From NCBI GenBank assembly GCA_020882975.1, contig JAHRFD010000001.1:527165-591164 (forward strand): a stretch of 64,000 bases of DNA, written 5' to 3'. Positions 46,610-56,488 of the stretch are shown in pieces. The notes below the pieces were generated by a model that was given only the letters and a program-made list of their open reading frames with translations, was not told where the DNA came from and ran no database searches. This stretch comes from Microcoleus sp. EPA2 (GTDB lineage: Bacteria > Cyanobacteriota > Cyanobacteriia > Cyanobacteriales > Microcoleaceae). Every line of letters starts with the position of its first letter. Within the stretch, counting starts at the first letter, position 1. The position numbers and the translations under genes are program-made.

Positions 46610-49600
46610 ATGGTTCACATTAAACGGATCGAACTAACTAACTTTAAATCTTTTGGCGGCACGACGGCCATTCCCGTGCTGCCTGGTTTTACCGTGGTTT
46701 CGGGTCCCAACGGTTCTGGGAAATCGAATATCCTCGATGCTTTGCTGTTTTGTCTGGGACTTTCGAGTTCTAAAGGGATGCGGGCTGAACGTTTGCCGGA
46801 TTTGGTAAACAATGCCCAAAATAAACGCGGTACGATGGAAGCTAGTGTTACGGCAACCTTCGCCCTCGAAGGTGTGGGAGATGAATGGTTTGGTGATGAG
46901 GAAGATGAGGAATATTCAGATGCAGCAGATGATTTCTCTGAAGTGCCCGCAGTACCAGCAGAAGTAGTAGAAATCCCCCAAGTCGAAAGTCCCGAAACTC
47001 CACAACAAAATCTTGACAAATCGAAAATCTCAAATCGTAAATCTCAACTCGAAAATCTCAAATCCTCGGAATGGAGTGTCACGCGGAAACTGCGAGTAAC
47101 TCGCCAAGGAACTTACACTTCTACTTATTATATCAATGGGCAACCTTGTACCCTAACTCAACTTCACGAACAACTCAACCGATTGCGAATTTATCCCGAA
47201 GGTTATAACGTCGTATTGCAAGGGGACGTTACTAGCATTATTTCAATGAATTCCAAAGAACGACGAGAAATAATTGACGAGTTGGCTGGTGTCGCTCAAT
47301 TCGATCGCAAAATCTCCTTAGCTAGGCAGAAATTGGATGAAGTTAAGGATGTGGAAGAACGCAGCCGGATTGTGGAAAAAGAGTTGATTTCCCAGCGAGA
47401 TAGACTGGCTAGCGATCGCACAAAAGCGGAAAAATATCAAAAATTGCGGGCGGAACTTCAAGAAAAATCCCAGTGGGAAATAGTCCTTAAATTCCGTCAG
47501 TTGCAAAAGCAAGAATGGAAACTGCGGGAACAAATCGAAGCTGGCGATCGCCATGGTACCGCTCTCACCGAACAACTGCAAACCATTAACACTGAAATTC
47601 ACACAGTAACCACAGAACTAGATGCACTAAATGCCCGCGTCAAAGCCTTGGGAGAGTCGGAATTGTTGGCGCTACAATCGACCATGGCGACCCAAGAAGC
47701 CGAACGACGGCAAATGCAAAACCGCAAGCAAGAATTGGAAACTAATGCGGGACAATTGGCAGCAAACATAGCACAAATTGAGCAAGAAATTAGGCAATTC
47801 CGGCAAAGTTTGGAGCAAATTGAGATTGAAATATCTTATGTTAAGTCAGAGCAAGCAACTTTGGTCCAACAGCGGGATGAAGCAGAGCAAATTTTAGAGC
47901 AGCATCGGGAAGTTGCCAATGCGATCGCCTCGACAGCGGAAGCTTGGGTGCAACAGCAAACGGAATTGCACCGCCAAATAGAAACTGTGCAACAAAGTTT
48001 GGAACCCGCTCGCGCCGAACAAGCAGCCATTGGAGAAAGAGTCGATCGCCTAGAAAGTCAAATTCAAGAACAAAACCAATCCCTGCAAGTATTAGCGCAG
48101 GAAATAGCCGGGAAAAAAATTCAACAATCCCGGCTGATGGAAACTCAAGGAATTGCAGCTTTGCAAGTAGAATCCCTCACTCAAATTGTGGCGGGAAATG
48201 AACAAGAATTGCAATTACAACAAGAAACTCAAACTCGTTTGTTAGTAGAACAACGGGAAAGACAGCGGAAATTAGATAAACTGGAAATGCAGTTTCAAGC
48301 ACTCCAAGAAGCCACGGGAACTTTTACCGCCAAAGTGATAGTACAAAGTGGTATAGTCGGAATTTGTGGGCTGGTAGCTCAACTGGGAAGGGTGGAACCA
48401 CGCTATCAATTAGCATTGGAAATTGCGGCGGGTGGTCGGATGGGAAATATGGTGGTGGAAGATGACCGCATAGCTGCCGGGGCGATTGAATTGTTGAAAC
48501 AAAAACGGGCTGGTAGGATGACGTTTTTGCCGTTGAATAAAATTAGGGGTGGCAGATTTTCGGTGAATGAAAATTTGCGTAGGGCGGCGGGTTTTGTGGA
48601 TACGGCGGTGAATTTGATTGACTGTGATGGGCGGTACAATGAGATTTTTGCCTATGTTTTTGGCAGTACGGTGGTGTTTAGCAATCTCAGTGATGCTCGC
48701 CGCTATTTGGGACAGTACCGGATTGTGACTTTGGATGGGGAGATTTTGGAGACGAGTGGGGCGATGACAGGGGGGAGTTCTACCAATAGATCTACCTTGC
48801 ATTTTGGTACGGTTGATGCGTCGGAGGCGCAAGTTGAAGCAAGGACGATCGCCTATGAGCAAGAACGCCTTCAGGAAATTGAACGGATTTTAGAACGGTG
48901 TAAAATAGCGATCGATCGCGCGTCTGTGGCTGTCAAAACCAGCAGTCAGGAGTTGATGGAAGCTAAACAAAATTTGCGCGAACATCAGTTGCGGCTGGAA
49001 CAATTAGCGACAGAAATTATCAAGCTAGAAGCCCAACAGGAACAAGGGCGATCGCAAATTACTAAAAATACTCAAGAATTAACTAATTCCCAGTCTAGAT
49101 TGCAATGGCTGATAGGAGAATTGCCCGGAAAGGAAACAGAATTGCAGCACTATCGCCAAACTTTAGCCCAGTTGGAAGAGTCCAACAGTCATAGCGAATG
49201 GCAACAAATGCAATCTAGTCTTCGTAGCCTAGAAGCCCAACTGCAAGAGCGAGAATTGGCTCTCAGAAAGGTCCAGCAGCGGCTTTTAGACCTGGAAACT
49301 CAATTCGGGCGTTGGGAGGAGAAAATTAAAGCAGGCTCCGAGAAATTGCAGGAATGGCAAATCCAGCAACATACTTGCGCCGATGCCCTAAACCTGATAG
49401 TTTCTCAGGAGTTGGCGATCGACCAACAAATTGCCGCAGCTAAGGCTGAGGTGGCAGAAATTGAGGAAAAATTGGGCGTGCAGAAGGGAGAACGCGATCG
49501 GGCAGAATCTCAAGTCAGAGAAAAACATTTAGCCAAACAGCAGTTACAATGGCAGTTACAAAAACTGAATGAAAGCCAGCAAGAAAGACGGGAACAATTG

Positions 49601-50326
49601 ACCGCAGTTCGGGATTTATTGGCATCGGCGCGGGCGGAAATGCCCGATCCAGTCCCGTCGATTCCCGAAAATGTGGAGCAGGGAAATTTGATGGAATTGC
49701 AGCAGGAAGTAAAGGCGATCGCCAAACGGATTCAAGCTCTAGAACCAGTGAATATGCTAGCATTATCTGAGTACAATCGCACTCAAGAACGGCTGCAAGA
49801 ATTGAGTCAAAAATTGACAACCTTGGAAGGTGAACGGACAGAACTGCTGTTGAGAATCGAAAACTTTACCACCCTACGGCGACGTGCTTTTAAAGAAGCT
49901 TTTGATGCTGTCAATGAAAACTTCCAGACTATCTTTGCGGAACTTTCCGAAGGTGACGGTTATCTACAGCTAGACGATCTAGAAGACCCCTTCAGTAGCG
50001 GTTTGAATCTAGTCGCTCACCCAAAAGGTAAGCCCGTACAACGTCTGGCTTCCATGTCTGGAGGTGAAAAATCCTTGACGGCGCTGAGTTTTATTTTTGC
50101 GCTGCAACGCTACCGCCCGTCTACGTTCTACGCTTTTGATGAAGTGGATATGTTTCTGGATGGGGCAAATGTGGAGCGATTAGCTAGAATGATAAAACGA
50201 CAGTCTGAACAAGCCCAGTTTATTGTTGTGAGTTTGCGGCGACCTATGATTCAATCGGCTCAGCGTACAATTGGTGTTACTCAAGCACGGGGAGCTTATA
50301 CTCAAGTGTTGGGGCTGAAGTTATAA
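46610..50326 (+). CDS. smc: Chromosome segregation ATPase SMC
   Basis: A 1238-residue chromosome-organising ATPase. It has an N-terminal head with Walker A GPNGSGKSN (33-41), long coiled coils (about 190-530 and 700-1070), a hinge near 550-690 (GICGLVAQLGRVEPRYQLALE; GGRFSVNENLR), and a C-terminal head with signature SMSGGEKSLTALSFIFA and Walker B FYAFDEVDMFLDGANVER. The N-terminal head lobe carries an acidic insert near 97-155 (EEDEEYSDAADD, then Pro/Glu/Val-rich). The kleisin partners ScpA/ScpB are not in the window. The ATG (MVHIKRIELTNFKSFGG) is unambiguous. Confidence 0.96.
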   Translation: MVHIKRIELTNFKSFGGTTAIPVLPGFTVVSGPNGSGKSNILDALLFCLGLSSSKGMRAERLPDLVNNAQNKRGTMEASVTATFALEGVGDEWFGDEEDEEYSDAADDFSEVPAVPAEVVEIPQVESPETPQQNLDKSKISNRKSQLENLKSSEWSVTRKLRVTRQGTYTSTYYINGQPCTLTQLHEQLNRLRIYPEGYNVVLQGDVTSIISMNSKERREIIDELAGVAQFDRKISLARQKLDEVKDVEERSRIVEKELISQRDRLASDRTKAEKYQKLRAELQEKSQWEIVLKFRQLQKQEWKLREQIEAGDRHGTALTEQLQTINTEIHTVTTELDALNARVKALGESELLALQSTMATQEAERRQMQNRKQELETNAGQLAANIAQIEQEIRQFRQSLEQIEIEISYVKSEQATLVQQRDEAEQILEQHREVANAIASTAEAWVQQQTELHRQIETVQQSLEPARAEQAAIGERVDRLESQIQEQNQSLQVLAQEIAGKKIQQSRLMETQGIAALQVESLTQIVAGNEQELQLQQETQTRLLVEQRERQRKLDKLEMQFQALQEATGTFTAKVIVQSGIVGICGLVAQLGRVEPRYQLALEIAAGGRMGNMVVEDDRIAAGAIELLKQKRAGRMTFLPLNKIRGGRFSVNENLRRAAGFVDTAVNLIDCDGRYNEIFAYVFGSTVVFSNLSDARRYLGQYRIVTLDGEILETSGAMTGGSSTNRSTLHFGTVDASEAQVEARTIAYEQERLQEIERILERCKIAIDRASVAVKTSSQELMEAKQNLREHQLRLEQLATEIIKLEAQQEQGRSQITKNTQELTNSQSRLQWLIGELPGKETELQHYRQTLAQLEESNSHSEWQQMQSSLRSLEAQLQERELALRKVQQRLLDLETQFGRWEEKIKAGSEKLQEWQIQQHTCADALNLIVSQELAIDQQIAAAKAEVAEIEEKLGVQKGERDRAESQVREKHLAKQQLQWQLQKLNESQQERREQLTAVRDLLASARAEMPDPVPSIPENVEQGNLMELQQEVKAIAKRIQALEPVNMLALSEYNRTQERLQELSQKLTTLEGERTELLLRIENFTTLRRRAFKEAFDAVNENFQTIFAELSEGDGYLQLDDLEDPFSSGLNLVAHPKGKPVQRLASMSGGEKSLTALSFIFALQRYRPSTFYAFDEVDMFLDGANVERLARMIKRQSEQAQFIVVSLRRPMIQSAQRTIGVTQARGAYTQVLGLKL

Positions 50327-50474
50327 TCCCCGATTTAAGTCGTTAAAGAGATGAAAATTTTAGACCACAGTTCCAGCTCTCAGGTTAATCTGTGGAGTAA
50401 ATCTCAAGTCTCCTATCGACTGACCATGTTGAGTGATATATGTACTTCATTAATAAATTAGGATCAAAATTAGA

Positions 50475-51488
50475 ATGACATCCGAACAAATCTGCCAACG
50501 CTCCGATATTCTCGGCACTCAAGTCATCACCCGCGACAGAGGTAAACGCCTGGGTGTAGTTAGTCAACTGTGGGTGGACATCGACCGGCGGGAAGTTGTG
50601 GCGATCGGTCTACGAGATAATATATTTGCAGTCGCTGGAATGCCTAAGTATATGTTCCTCACCAGTGTCAGCGAAATCGGCGACGTGCTGTTGGTGGAAG
50701 ATGAGAGCGCGATCGAAGATGATATTGATGTTGAAGTCTACAGTATTTTGATTAACAGCGAAGTCATCACCGAAACCGGCGAACTTTTGGGGAGAGTGCG
50801 AGGTTTTCGGTTCGACCCAGAAGACGGTAAGTTAGTTTCCATCGTGATTGCTTCTCTGGGAATCCCCCAAATCCCCGAACAAGTGCTCAGCACCTATGAC
50901 TTGGGAATTGAAGAAATTGTCAGCAGTGGCCCCAATCGCTTGATTGTGTTTGAAGGTTCCGAGGAAAGACTCCGACAGCTTAGTGTGGGGCTGTTGGAGC
51001 GCGTCGGCTTAGGACAAGCACCCTGGGAACGAGAAGAGGACGAACAAGGCTATTATCCCAAGCCCGTGGGAACGCCAAATCAATTGGGGCCTGGAGTGCC
51101 CCTAGCAGCCCCGTCCATGGTCCGGAAGACAGCAGCCCCTGTGGTGGAGGAGGTTCCTTGGGATGAGGATTCGCAGTGGAATCGGCCTGCTGTGCGACAG
51201 CCCCTGCGTCAGGTGGAACCACCTCCGGTGGATGATTACGATGATTATGAAGAGGATAATTGGGGCGGCGAGGAAGACGATTATGAGGAAGAGTACGAAG
51301 AGAAAAAGTACGATCGTCCTGAAAGTTATGGCACCAAAAAACAGCCTGTGGTGGAATACGAGTATGAGGATGATGTGGAAGCCGATGCTTGGGCTGATGA
51401 TGAAGCGCCGAAGCCTTACAAGGCTCCTCGCGTAAATATCCCTGAGAAGACTAAGACTCCTGAATACGAAGAGGAAGCTGGTTATTAA
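50475..51488 (+). CDS. PRC-barrel domain protein
   Basis: A 337-residue soluble protein with two PRC-barrel domains: about residues 7-85 (RSDILGTQVITRDRGKRLGVVSQLWVD) and about 92-165 (EVITETGELLGRVRGFRFDPEDGKLVSIVI). The remaining half is disordered, Pro-rich then strongly acidic with Tyr (DDYDDYEEDNWGGEEDDYEE). PRC-barrels are found in the photosynthetic reaction centre H subunit and RimM; in cyanobacteria this long form is conserved without a firm role. It follows smc by 148 bases. Confidence 0.85.
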   Translation: MTSEQICQRSDILGTQVITRDRGKRLGVVSQLWVDIDRREVVAIGLRDNIFAVAGMPKYMFLTSVSEIGDVLLVEDESAIEDDIDVEVYSILINSEVITETGELLGRVRGFRFDPEDGKLVSIVIASLGIPQIPEQVLSTYDLGIEEIVSSGPNRLIVFEGSEERLRQLSVGLLERVGLGQAPWEREEDEQGYYPKPVGTPNQLGPGVPLAAPSMVRKTAAPVVEEVPWDEDSQWNRPAVRQPLRQVEPPPVDDYDDYEEDNWGGEEDDYEEEYEEKKYDRPESYGTKKQPVVEYEYEDDVEADAWADDEAPKPYKAPRVNIPEKTKTPEYEEEAGY

Positions 51489-51589
51489 AAGTTCTCTGAA
51501 TCCATCGCCATAATTCCCGTAGATACTGTCTTGGCGACAGTATCTACCTAATCACATAAAATCCTCTCTTCATAGTCCCGTATTAAACA

Positions 51590-51653
51590 CTCTCTTCTCT
51601 TCCTTCGCGCCCTTAGCGGTTAAATCATTCCCATACAACCGGAATTGATATCA
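51590..51653 (+). repeat. Third long copy of the 72-base interspersed repeat
   Basis: Matches 28317-28388 including the preceding TATTAAACA, with a 9-base deletion in the CGCGCC block and a few substitutions; ends ACCGGAATTGATATCA. Confidence 0.85.
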
Positions 51654-51674
51654 ATCATCTTAGAGCAGGCTTTA

Positions 51675-53222
51675 TTACGCCTGAGTTAACCAAGTAGTAT
51701 CCAAATAATCAATCCTCGCATAGGGACTCATCGCCACTAAAATTTGCTGTCCATAACTACGGTAAATCACTCGGTTGTCGAAAATCGCCACTACGCCCTG
51801 TCTTTCTCGCACAGGTGCGATCGCCCTTTGTAACTCATTCAAGGCCGCCGGCAACAAATACAACCGAAACCAATCCTGACGCCGTTCTTTATAATAAGCC
51901 ACCCGCGCCGTCACCAAAGGATTTTCCATGGAAGGAAGTGGTAAAGTGGCGATCGCCAGCAAATGAGGGGCGCTCAATTCCCCCTGATGTTCCCGCCAAA
52001 ATTCCCACCCAGTCACCAAAATCCCATTCTCCCCCACATCTGTGGTTTCTACCCGCACCCTCGAACCGAACTCAGAAGCCAGCCTCGCGGCCATTCTCGC
52101 CTTCAGCGGTACATCTCCCACAATCAGCACCGTTAAACCCGCCACCGACAAACTCATAAATAGCAAAGTCCGAATTTCCTCAATTAAAACTCCCTGAAAT
52201 TCCGGCGTATTCGGTAGCGGCAATCCGTCGGGAATGTAAAGTTGAATTAATTCGCTTTGTCGATCGGGCGAAAATTTAACGCTAGTCAAGGGTGGAAGTC
52301 CCAGCATTTCGCGAAAAATCGGCGCTTTTGGTTCCAAATCCACCGCCCCACCAATTAACACCACTGGCTGATCCTGCCAAATTTTGCCCAAAACCTCGGC
52401 CACCTGCATCGGCGCGCAGTACAGAGAAAAGGACCCAGCTTCACGATTGATTTGGGCCCACCTCAGTTTTCCGTTGCTTTCCCACCGATGCCAAAAATTG
52501 CTCCAAGCAGCCGGAATGTGGGTGGAAGACTCGATCGAACGAAGATTAATCTGTTCAAACAGCCCCTCCAAGATATTTTGCTCTGGGGTTTCTAGCAAAT
52601 AGCACTCATCCGGCTTAGCTGGATGCTGAAAGCAAGCTCGTGTTAACAACACCCGCCCTTGCAGGATAGCATCGGCTTGGCTGGGTACCGCCAACATTAA
52701 GTCATTCCAATCTCCCGGATGCAAACACACCGTCAATTGCTGGCGCGTCCAAACTTCCAAGTCATCTACACCGTCAATAATTGTCGGAATTTGGCTCTGT
52801 GGTTGCGCATCAGTCCCCAAGCGCGATGCTAGCCAAGATTGCGGATCTAGTAGCATGAGTCCTGGAAAATCGGTATTTTGGTCATTAGTGGCGATCCTCT
52901 TCGAGGGCTTCGCTAACGGGCGATCGGTTTCCAGCCACTCTTGCAATCGAGGGATTTCCACTGCTTTCAAATGCTCGATCGCCCGTGGCGGAGCGACTAA
53001 AATTACAGGAGCCGGCCACATCAAAATCGGCATCAAATAACTGACTCGATACCGTTGTTGGTGAGCTCCTGCGGGGAGCCCTGTTTGAATCAGAGCGCTG
53101 CGCCCCAAACGTAAAGCCCGCGCCACCAGACGCGCCATCGTTAAATGATGTGGCCAGTGTGGCTCGTCGGAGTGCGATCGCAGGAAACGGAGCAGCGAGT
53201 TGTGGACGTCTACCTCAATCAA
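51675..53222 (-). CDS. DinG-like helicase-family protein lacking a visible P-loop
   Basis: The 515-residue protein resembles a cyanobacterial DinG-related family (WPHHLTMARLVARALRLGRSALIQTG; PTIIDGVDDLEVWTRQQL; GILVTGWEFWREHQG; RAIAPVRERQGVVAIFDNRVIYRSYGQQIL). The C-terminal helicase motif VI-like QRAIAPVRERQG and the DEAH-position IIDGVDD are visible. The Walker A position reads QTGLPAGAHQQRY instead of a GxGKT loop, and no Cys cluster for an iron-sulfur centre is apparent. It may be an inactive or DNA-binding derivative. The start ATG at 53222 is clear. Confidence 0.75.
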   Translation of the reverse strand: MIEVDVHNSLLRFLRSHSDEPHWPHHLTMARLVARALRLGRSALIQTGLPAGAHQQRYRVSYLMPILMWPAPVILVAPPRAIEHLKAVEIPRLQEWLETDRPLAKPSKRIATNDQNTDFPGLMLLDPQSWLASRLGTDAQPQSQIPTIIDGVDDLEVWTRQQLTVCLHPGDWNDLMLAVPSQADAILQGRVLLTRACFQHPAKPDECYLLETPEQNILEGLFEQINLRSIESSTHIPAAWSNFWHRWESNGKLRWAQINREAGSFSLYCAPMQVAEVLGKIWQDQPVVLIGGAVDLEPKAPIFREMLGLPPLTSVKFSPDRQSELIQLYIPDGLPLPNTPEFQGVLIEEIRTLLFMSLSVAGLTVLIVGDVPLKARMAARLASEFGSRVRVETTDVGENGILVTGWEFWREHQGELSAPHLLAIATLPLPSMENPLVTARVAYYKERRQDWFRLYLLPAALNELQRAIAPVRERQGVVAIFDNRVIYRSYGQQILVAMSPYARIDYLDTTWLTQA

Positions 53223-53244
53223 TTGATTTTGCAGTTAAGATTCC

Positions 53245-54771
53245 TCAATCAACATAATCAAAACTTGCCATAAAATCAACTAATTGTTGACCCACAGACA
53301 CATTGAACTTACGGCTGCGATGATTTTGACCTCGCTTACCAAAATTCGGGTTATGATGTACAGTCAAACTCTGCATTCCCGAACTAATTAAAATAGTTTT
53401 GGTAGGTGAATCAAAAAATTTGGTTTCATATTCAGCTTTTTTGGATAACACTAATTCCTTGACCTCTCTGATATTATTTATAGCAGCATTCAATTCTTTA
53501 CAGAACTGCACTATCCGTTTTTTACCCAGATCTTGATTGAGAATTTTTTTGCCAATTTCTACAATATTTTTATGAATTTCTATAGAGTCGTCAAAAGGAA
53601 GAACTGCTAAAAAAGCTGAGGGTAATAAATGCTCATCGCTCTCAAATTTAAAAGTGATAGTTGTCCGACGATAGTCAATTTCAATATTGGGAGAAGAACT
53701 CATGGTCGGATAATACCGAGCTATTTCGTAGTAAGCTGTTGCTAAAGCGGTGTTTGCTGACGGGTCTAACAGCGCATCAACTATAATTTGTACTAACGCC
53801 GGTTTGTGATTTAAAAATTTTCTCGATTCTGAGGGCGAATTAAATTTTTGAATCTGAGTGCGATCGCCCCTAGGGCTGAGATCGATCCATTCACAGGTAA
53901 TATCGTCTACTTTCACCCCAAATCGCGGCAGCAAATAAATTTTTATCCCTGTTAAAGTTGCTCCCGTCAAATCAGCACCCACCCAATCGGCGTGCATCAA
54001 ATTTGTTTCAGTCAAATCAGCGTGAACCAAACTAGCATTTGCTAAATTAGCATTGCTTAAATCTGCTAAATTCAAGTTAGCACCACTCAATTGAGCATCG
54101 CTCAAATCAGCGCCGTTGAGATTAGCACCGCTCAAATCTGCCCAGGTAAGATTGGCTCCGCTTAAATCCGCGCCACTGAGATCTACCTCATGTAAAGAAG
54201 CTTGTCTCATATCCGCATTGCTAAAATTCACTTCTTTAAGCTCTGCTTTAGTCAAATCAGCCCCATGTAAGTTAGCTTCTTCAAAGTTAGCTGATGAACC
54301 AGAGGCACCTCGGAGGTTTGCACCAGAAAGATTAGCACCACTGAGGTTAGTACCGGTAATTTGTACCTCTCTTAAATCTGCTTGAGTCAGGTTAGCTCCG
54401 GTGAAGTTAGCTTTGCTGAGTTCGGCTCTGATTAATTCACTTCTAATCAGGGATGCTCCAATTAATTGAGCTTCTGTTAAGTTAGCTTGCACAAAGTTGG
54501 CAACATTAATAGTAGCGCCATTTAAGATTGCTCGCGTCAGATTGGTATTACTGAGTCTTGCTACATTCAGATTAGCTTCTGTCAAGTCACATTCGCTCAA
54601 GTTAGCACCGCCGATGTTGGTGACAAATAAAGTCGCTTTTCTCAAAATTGATTGACTGAGATTAATCCGACTCAAATTTGCTTCATTGAGGTTAATTTCT
54701 GTAAAATCTCTCTTGCCTTCTGTGTATTTTTTCACCAGTTCAAATCTATTCAGAAGTGCTGCTATTTCCAT
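53245..54771 (-). CDS. Pentapeptide-repeat protein with unnamed C-terminal domain (paralogue 1)
   Basis: A 508-residue protein. Residues ~20-285 are consecutive A(N/D)LXX pentapeptides (TEANLNVARLSNTNLTRAIL) forming a predicted right-handed quadrilateral beta-helix. A C-terminal domain of about 220 residues follows, shared with the next two genes: C-E-W-IDLSPRGDR, VQIIVDALLDP, IEIDYRRTTITFKFESD, FLAVLPFDD, SPTKTIL, LTVHHNPNFGKR. No signal peptide or membrane segment. It is the most divergent of the three and the last in transcription order. The function is unknown. Confidence 0.9.
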   Translation of the reverse strand: MEIAALLNRFELVKKYTEGKRDFTEINLNEANLSRINLSQSILRKATLFVTNIGGANLSECDLTEANLNVARLSNTNLTRAILNGATINVANFVQANLTEAQLIGASLIRSELIRAELSKANFTGANLTQADLREVQITGTNLSGANLSGANLRGASGSSANFEEANLHGADLTKAELKEVNFSNADMRQASLHEVDLSGADLSGANLTWADLSGANLNGADLSDAQLSGANLNLADLSNANLANASLVHADLTETNLMHADWVGADLTGATLTGIKIYLLPRFGVKVDDITCEWIDLSPRGDRTQIQKFNSPSESRKFLNHKPALVQIIVDALLDPSANTALATAYYEIARYYPTMSSSPNIEIDYRRTTITFKFESDEHLLPSAFLAVLPFDDSIEIHKNIVEIGKKILNQDLGKKRIVQFCKELNAAINNIREVKELVLSKKAEYETKFFDSPTKTILISSGMQSLTVHHNPNFGKRGQNHRSRKFNVSVGQQLVDFMASFDYVD

Positions 54772-54848
54772 TTTTTTTACCTTAATTATGCTAGGATTTA
54801 CTTGGCGGCATATAGAAATAAAAATACTTGAGCCTGAATTGATGATAT

Positions 54849-56411
54849 TTAATCACCTAGTTGATAAAACCCTTTAATAAACTCAATTACGGTGTTGATA
54901 GGTGGAGTTGTGAGTCTTTGGGCTTTAATGGTAGGATTAATGGCAGTTTTATTGACCCCTGGTAAATTTATCAAATGTCTGCCAAAATCTGGGTGATAGT
55001 GAACCATCAAACTTTCGGCACTGGAATTAGAAAGTATAGTTTGGGTGGGGGACTGAAAAAAAGTTGATACAGTTTCATTATCCAGGCGCACAGGCTGAAT
55101 TTTCATCTCTCCTATTTTTCTAATAGTTTGGGTCAAAGCCACGCTCAATTGCGCTACCAAGTTGGAAACTCTGACCCCAAGGTTATTGCCCGTTTGTGGT
55201 TGAATCATCCTCAGTAGACTGATAATATTTTTCTGAGTAAATGCCGCGTCGCTAAAGGGAATGATGGCAACGAAGGCAGTGGGAAAGAGTTGTTCGTCCT
55301 GGTCAATTCTAAACGATATGATGGTGCGTCGGGAGTTAACTTCGATACTGGGAGGATTGCTCAAGCCTGGGTATTGGCGGGCAATTTGGCGGTAGGTGGC
55401 GGCCAGGATAAAGTTAGCGTTGGGGTCTAGGGGTCGATCGACAATAATTTGTACCGTAGGTGGTGTAGCATTAAAATACTTTTGAGCTTCTTCGGCAGTG
55501 AAACGCTGAATATGACTGCGATCGCCATTGGGGCTGAGGTCAACCCAATCGCAAGTAATATCATCTGCTTTCAAACCAAATCTCGATACAGCGTAAATTT
55601 TTGCCCCCGTCAAAGCAGCACCAGTCAAATCAGCACCTACCCAATCAGCATGAATCAAGTTGGCTTGGGTCAAATCCGCGTGTACCAGAGTAGCATTCAA
55701 CAGGTTGACATTACTCAAATTGGCTCCGTATAAATTGGCCCCGCTCAACCTCGCTTCACCGAGATCCGCGCCAGTCAGGTTAGTCCCACTAAGGTCAGTC
55801 CAGCGGAGATTAGCCCCTCGTAAGTCGGCACCACTGAGGTTAGCCTGAGACAGATTAGCTTGTCTGAGTTCGGCATTGCAGAGGTTAACTCCTCTGAGGT
55901 CAGCCCTGCTGAGGTCAGCCCTGTGCAAATTTGCCCGTTCCAAGTTAGCCCCCGTGAGACAAGCACCTCTGAGATGAGCTCCGTTAAGGTCTGCTTGTTC
56001 TAAATTGGCTTCTCGGAGAGTGGCTTCTCTCAAATCTGCTTCGCTGAGGTTAGCACCGCTGAGATTGGCATTGCTGAAATCAGCTCGAATCAGTTCAGCC
56101 CTGATCAGTGTAGCTTCCACCAGTTGAGCCTCCCGGAGGTCAGCTCGAATCAAATTAGCTACGTTGAGGATTGCACCAGACAGATTAGCTTTGTTGAGAT
56201 TAGCACCGCTGAGTCTAGCAACATTGAGCTTGGCTTTTCTGAGATTGGTGCCAACGAGATTAGCTCCGCTCAAGTTAGTGAGACTTAAGATTGCTTCGGT
56301 GAAATTAGCCCCGCTCAGATCGATTCTGCTGAGATTGGCTTCGCACAGCAGGATGGCAGTAAAATCCCTTTCTCCTGCTGCATATTTGGCTTGGAGTTCT
56401 GCGGCGTCCAT
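54849..56411 (-). CDS. Pentapeptide-repeat protein with unnamed C-terminal domain (paralogue 2)
   Basis: A 520-residue protein. Start MDAAELQAKYAAGERDFTAI matches the usual N-cap of cyanobacterial pentapeptide proteins (xxYAxGxRxFxxIxL). About 50 pentapeptides cover residues ~17-280, then the shared C-terminal domain: CDWVDLSPNGDRSHI, VQIIVDRPLDPNAN, YPGLSNPPSIEVNSRRTIISF, FVAIIPFSDAAFTQKNII, SPTQTIL, LMVHYHPDFGRH. It lies 77 bases from each neighbour paralogue. Likely cytoplasmic. Partner and substrate unknown. Confidence 0.9.
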   Translation of the reverse strand: MDAAELQAKYAAGERDFTAILLCEANLSRIDLSGANFTEAILSLTNLSGANLVGTNLRKAKLNVARLSGANLNKANLSGAILNVANLIRADLREAQLVEATLIRAELIRADFSNANLSGANLSEADLREATLREANLEQADLNGAHLRGACLTGANLERANLHRADLSRADLRGVNLCNAELRQANLSQANLSGADLRGANLRWTDLSGTNLTGADLGEARLSGANLYGANLSNVNLLNATLVHADLTQANLIHADWVGADLTGAALTGAKIYAVSRFGLKADDITCDWVDLSPNGDRSHIQRFTAEEAQKYFNATPPTVQIIVDRPLDPNANFILAATYRQIARQYPGLSNPPSIEVNSRRTIISFRIDQDEQLFPTAFVAIIPFSDAAFTQKNIISLLRMIQPQTGNNLGVRVSNLVAQLSVALTQTIRKIGEMKIQPVRLDNETVSTFFQSPTQTILSNSSAESLMVHYHPDFGRHLINLPGVNKTAINPTIKAQRLTTPPINTVIEFIKGFYQLGD

Positions 56412-56488
56412 GCTTATCTATCTCCTAGATTTTTTTAGCGATCGCAAAGCTTTAGAATAAGCAATTTTGGCAACTTGAGGCAATATGC

